Assembly (NCBI RefSeq): GCF_947258355.1
Contig: NZ_CAMYIC010000031.1
Location: forward strand, 1-33,342
DNA: 33,342 nt
Direction of reading: 5' to 3'
From: an uncultured Allomuricauda sp.
Lineage (GTDB): Bacteria; Bacteroidota; Bacteroidia; Flavobacteriales; Flavobacteriaceae
Translations under genes and position numbers: made by a program
Shown here: piece after piece, positions 33,287 to 33,342 of the stretch
How the letters are laid out: every line of letters begins with the position of its first letter
Position numbering within the stretch: the first letter of the stretch is position 1
The notes under the pieces: generated by a model
Seen by the model: only the letters and a program-made list of their open reading frames with translations
Told to the model about the DNA's origin: nothing
Database searches by the model: none

Positions 33287-33294
33287 CAAAACTA
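33287..33294 (-). promoter_or_regulatory. Candidate -7 box of the pdxA promoter
   Basis: TAGTTTTG on the minus strand matches TAnnTTTG, 33 nt before the pdxA start. It faces the ribE -7 box only 5 nt away, so the two promoters overlap. No TTG is found at a proper -33 position. Confidence 0.4.
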
Positions 33295-33311
33295 GTCAAT
33301 TAATAAGACAC

Positions 33312-33342
33312 ATGTTCACAGGTATCATAGAGACTTTGGGTA
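33312..33342 (+). CDS. ribE: Riboflavin synthase, first 10 codons (cut by the window end)
   Basis: The ATG at 33312 opens a frame reading MFTGIIETLG to the end of the window. MFTGIIE is the nearly invariant start of riboflavin synthase (alpha subunit), which joins two dimethylribityllumazine molecules to riboflavin. Position divergent from pdxA fits flavobacterial gene order. Only 10 residues are visible, but the motif is very specific. Confidence 0.85.
   Translation, partial: MFTGIIETLG

Overview
The window looks like a chromosome segment from the Bacteroidota, most probably a marine-type Flavobacteriaceae (Muricauda/Flagellimonas/Zobellia-like; the genus is a guess). Evidence: the order pdxA - DUF177 - rpmF - fabH - accB - accC beside ribE; A-rich start regions with few Shine-Dalgarno sequences; a TTG-N19-TAnnTTTG promoter of the Bacteroidota housekeeping type; a Bacteroidota-type tyrosine integrase; and several short proteins whose close relatives are known from this family.

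Region 1 (1 to about 4063) is the right end of an integrated element read on the minus strand: a primase/helicase-type ATPase cut by the window edge, an excisionase-like HTH protein, an unrecognised two-TM protein and a tyrosine recombinase. It ends at an 18-bp fragment that reads like the 3' end of a tRNA gene, followed by a terminator, so the intact tRNA should lie off the left edge.

Region 2 (4204-8414) starts with a soluble GAF-type histidine kinase and an NtrC-type sigma-54 activator. Just downstream are a 15-bp palindrome and a full-consensus sigma-54 promoter in front of an Rnk/GreA-like protein, a small secreted protein and a two-TM helical-bundle protein with no output domain. This reads as a self-contained sigma-54 regulon. 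A second GreA-C-terminal-domain-like gene is convergent with it.

Region 3 (8863-27053) is a second sigma-54 two-component system, with a kinase that has almost no periplasmic loop, divergent from a nine-gene export operon: TolC-like channel, HlyD/MacA-like adaptor, LolD/MacB-like ATPase, four tandem MacB/FtsX-type permeases, a serine beta-lactamase-family hydrolase with a TPR tail, and a second ATPase with altered motifs. The shared intergenic region holds palindromes and sigma-54-like elements, and shares an 11-mer with the promoter of region 2. By analogy with peptide-sensing ABC/two-component modules, this may be an envelope-stress or antimicrobial-peptide detoxification system; the substrate cannot be read from sequence.

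Region 4 (27050-33342) is conserved housekeeping: a DAO-family FAD oxidoreductase, fatty-acid synthesis initiation genes (accC, accB, fabH), ribosomal protein L32, DUF177, pdxA (vitamin B6) and, divergently, the first 10 codons of ribE (riboflavin synthase).
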